Part shown: piece after piece, positions 60,962-64,000 of the stretch
How the letters are laid out: every line of letters begins with the position of its first letter
Position numbering within the stretch: position 1 is the stretch's first letter
The notes under the pieces: generated by a model
What the model was told of the DNA's origin: nothing
The model's input: the letters and a program-made list of their open reading frames with translations, nothing else
Databases searched by the model: none
Position numbers and translations under genes: made by a program
From: Punica granatum
Taxonomy: Eukaryota; Streptophyta; Magnoliopsida; Myrtales; Lythraceae
Length of the DNA stretch: 64,000 bases
Direction of reading: 5' to 3'
Assembly: GCF_007655135.1 (NCBI RefSeq)
Contig: NC_045127.1
Span: forward strand, 17,331,699-17,395,698

Positions 60962-63900
60962 TCAGGGATAGTACTTCTTAAGGGCATCGGCGTTGACTGG
61001 GAGCGCATTTTCGGTCCCGTCCATGTCGCTTAAGATAATTGCCTCTCCGGAGAAGACTTCCTTGACGACAAAAGGCCCGTCGTACTTGTATGCGAACTTG
61101 CCCCGAGAATCGGGTGTAATATGTAGGACTTTCCGCAGGACGAGGTCACCAGGTTTGAACTCGCAGTGGCGGACTCTCGCATTGAACGCTCGGGCCATTC
61201 TCTGTTGGTAGCATTGGCCGTGACATAATGCTGTTAGCCGTTTCTCATCAATGAGATTGAGCTGTTCACAACGTTGCTTCGCCCATTCTGCTTCTTCAAG
61301 TTCGGTCTCGGCGAGGACCCTCATGGAAGGAATCTCCACTTCGATTGGGAGGACGGCCTCCATGCCGTAGACCAAAGAATACGGGGTTGCCCCGGTTGAA
61401 GAGAGGATAGATGTTCGGTATGCCAAGAGCGCGAAAGGAAGCATCTCGTGCCAATCTTTGTAAGTCACCGTCATTTTGTCGATGATCTTCTTGATATTTT
61501 TGTTTGCAGCCTCCACTGCACCGTTCATTTGGGGACGGTATGGAGTGGAGTTGCGGTGATGCACTTTGAATCGCTCACAAAGCTCGTCAATGATCCTGTT
61601 GTTCAGGTTCTTGGCATTATCAGTGATGATCGTCTCAGGGACTCCGTATCGAGCGATGATGTCACGCTTGAGAAAACGTGCCACAGCATTTGCAGTGACT
61701 GCAGCAAGCGTTACGGCCTCGATCCACTTGGTAAAATAGTCTATCGCCACCAAAATGAATTGGTGTCCATTGGATGCTTTGGGGTTGATAGGACCGATCA
61801 CGTCGATACCCCACATTGAAAAGGGCCATGGGGCTGTCATCGGGCGCAACTCGTTAGGCGGTGCTTTGATCTGGTCGGCGTACACCTGGCACAAGTGGCA
61901 ATGCTTGACGTGTTTGACGCAATCGGCTTCCATGGTGGACCAAAAGTAACCCAAACGTATGTGGGGTCCACAGCTCTCTCCATGTATCTCTCCCATGAGA
62001 CGTTGTGCCTCGACTTCGTCAACACACCGGAGTAGTGTGGCGTCGAAAGAACGGCGATAGAGAGTTTCTCCACTCAGGAAATAATGTGCTGCGAGTCGCC
62101 GAAGTGTTTTTCGATCACGACGGTTAGCGAATGTAGGGTATTGACCGCTTTGCAAGAAATGCTTAATGTCTTCGTACCATGGCTGCTCATCGGTCGCCTC
62201 GATTGCGTCGCAGTAAGCAGGGCCTTTGGAGATCTCGATCTCGAGTGGTTCAATGAGGTTTTCTTTCGTGATGCTCACCATGGATGCGAGCGTCGCAAGT
62301 GCATCTGCAAATTGGTTCTTGATGCGAGGTGTGTATGTGAATAAGATTGTCTCGAAGTTCTCCGCTAACTCCTCAAGATACTCGTGATATGGCACTAGCT
62401 TCTCGTCCTTCGTCTTCCATTGCCCCAGAGTCTGGAAGATTGTAAGCATAGAATCTCTGAACACTTCCAATTCCTTCACCTTGAAGTCGATCGCTGCTTG
62501 CAGGCCAAGGATGCATGCCTCGTATTCGGCCACGTTGTTGGTGCAAGGAAAATCGACTTTTGCTGCAATCGGATAATAACGTCCGTCGGGGGATATCAGC
62601 ACTGCGCCGATACCAGAACCGGTGGAATTCACTGCGCCGTCGAAATACATCTTCCATGCGAATTTGTTCTCCTCACTATCTACTTGGAGGATCCCTTCGT
62701 CCGGAAAATTAGAGTTGATTGGCGTATCATCTTCGATTGGGAACTCCGCTAAGTGATCTGCAATTATCTGCCCCTTAACTGATGTACGGGGCACATATTC
62801 AATGTCGTATTCCGCCAGCTGACATCGCCACTTTGAAATGTTCTTCATAGAAGATGGACTATCGAGCAAGTACTTCAGGGGATCCGCCTTTGACAATGAG
62901 CGGATAGTGTGGTAGAGCGTGTATTGTCGAAGTCTCTGCATAACCCACACTAGCGCGCAACATATCTTCTCAATCTCCGGGTAGTTAGACTCCCCTTCAG
63001 TAAACTTCTTGCTCAAATAATAAATGGCGTGTTCTACGCGCGTGGACTCGTCTTCCTGCCCTAACATGCATCCTAGGGATTGCCGGCGCACTGTCAAGTA
63101 AAGGATCAGCGGACGATCTGGTGTCGGCGGAACTAGCACTGGTGGCTGAGCCAAATATGCCTTGATAGTATCGAAGGCCCTCTGACATTCCTCGTCCCAC
63201 TCAATTGCTGCATTTTTACGAAGCAGACGAAAGAGTGGTTGACATTTGTCTGTCAAGTTTGCGATAAATCTTGCAATGTAGTTCAGCCGTCCCAAGAAAC
63301 CTCGTACTTCGCTGGCCGTCGATGGCGGACGTAGCTCCCTGATTGCCTTCACCTTGTCCGGGTCAACCTCAATGCCTCGCTCACTGACCACAAATCCTAA
63401 CAGTTTCCCTGACTTAGCGCCGAATGTGCACTTCGTCGGGTTGAGTCTGAGCTTGTACTTCTTGAGGCGGTCAAAAAGGCGCTTTAAATTAACCAGGTGG
63501 TCCTCTCCTTCTTTGGATTTGGCAATCATGTCGTCAACGTAGACCTCGATCTCTTTGTGCATCATGTCGTGGAATAGCGTGACCATCGCCCTCTGATATG
63601 TTGCCCCGGCATTTTTGAGGCCGAAGGGCATGAATCGGTAACAGAAAGTGCCTCACATTGTGATGAACGTCGTCTTGATCTTGTCCTCTTCGGCCATCCG
63701 AATCTGGTTATATCCGGAGAAGCCATCCATGAAGGAGAACAACGTGTGGCGTGCTGTGTTGTCGACTAAGACGTCAATGTGAGGTAGGGGGAAGTTATCT
63801 TTGGGACTGGCTTTGTTGAGGTCTCTGTAGTCGACGCAGACACTCTTCCATCCTTCTTCTCTACGGGCACGATATTCGCTACCCATTCAGAATAATTGCA

Positions 63901-63999
63901 AACCTCCAGGAACCCTGCGTTAATCTGTTTGATAATCTCCTCTTTGATGCGGAGGAGAAGGCTGGCACGTTGCCGCAGTAAGTGCTGTCGCTTGGGTGG
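60962..63999 (-). pseudogene. Tat-type Gypsy pol (RT, dual RNase H, integrase), nearly open
   Basis: An 889-residue open frame (63631 down to 60962) from within RT: MPFGLKNAGATYQRAM, YVDD at residues 31-34, first RNase H, second RNase H (YFDGAVNSTGSGIGAV; AEYEACILGL; FRDSMLTI; NQFADALATL), integrase (HLCQVYADQ, WGIDVIGPINP, ITDNAKNL, NGAVEAANKN) and C-terminus KKYYP. Upstream RT is cut by a TGA at 63653-63655 (TGG in the relative) and an apparent 4-base deletion near 63845. RT runs on to the window end. Relative to 39120-39160, 33 bases are missing in the integrase zinc region (GPHIRLGYFW), in frame. Gag and the 5' LTR lie beyond the window. Confidence 0.92.
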
Positions 64000-64000
64000 A

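Overview
This window is repeat-rich nuclear DNA from a flowering plant, most likely a dicot. I see no intact host protein-coding gene, rRNA, functional tRNA, CRISPR array or bacterial feature. Nearly everything recognisable is a transposable element or its remains: Ty1/Copia and Tat/Ogre-type Ty3/Gypsy LTR retrotransposons, long solo and truncated LTRs, a TRIM, three tRNA-derived SINE families, a Mutator-like DNA element and small TIR elements. The species cannot be fixed from sequence alone. The plant call rests on the Tat-lineage polyprotein (DNGS protease, two RNase H domains, tRNA-Arg primer site), the Copia LTRs with initiator-Met primer sites, and the MULE and TRIM.

Left part (1-19.2 kb). 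A decayed Copia element (1-4431) ends in its 3' LTR; its pol is broken by a SINE (435-749) and a small TIR element (2511-3220). Three ~107-bp tandem units (4621-5125) carry a second SINE. A 2.07-kb MULE (5650-7718) has 172-bp TIRs and a 10-bp target duplication. A 3-kb Gypsy LTR (LTR-A, 9180-12197) is followed by a third SINE. Then come two gene-like direct repeats (13658-14868 and 18297-19175), separated by a Copia solo LTR (LTR-D) that carries a second copy of the first SINE, and by a MITE.

Middle part (19.2-52.1 kb). This is a nested stack. A truncated LTR (LTR-B, +) is interrupted by a 6.1-kb solo LTR (LTR-C, 5-bp target duplication), which is itself interrupted by a 550-bp TRIM (5-bp target duplication). 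Next are two head-to-head Copia LTRs forming a palindrome. The right LTR leads into a Copia gag-protease frame that fuses in frame to the gag of a Tat-type Gypsy element at about 34221. That Gypsy element runs gag-protease-(intron)-RT-RNaseH-aRNaseH-integrase to 40159, then a 29-bp tandem array and a 3' LTR-A (42354-45434). Beyond it lies the 5' part of another Gypsy element on the minus strand, with a 4.8-kb LTR-B (47224-52054) and a tRNA-Arg primer site.

Right part (52.1-64 kb). The other half of the gene-like repeat resumes exactly at 52055, next to another LTR-D. The last 8.6 kb is a second Tat element of the LTR-A family on the minus strand: 3' LTR 55419-58656, tandem array 58800-59830, and a nearly open polyprotein from 60962 to past the window end.

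Target duplications and one paralogous empty site give a relative order of events: LTR-B, then solo LTR-C, then the TRIM; and LTR-D copies before the SINE. All open frames found are element-encoded or chance frames in repeats.
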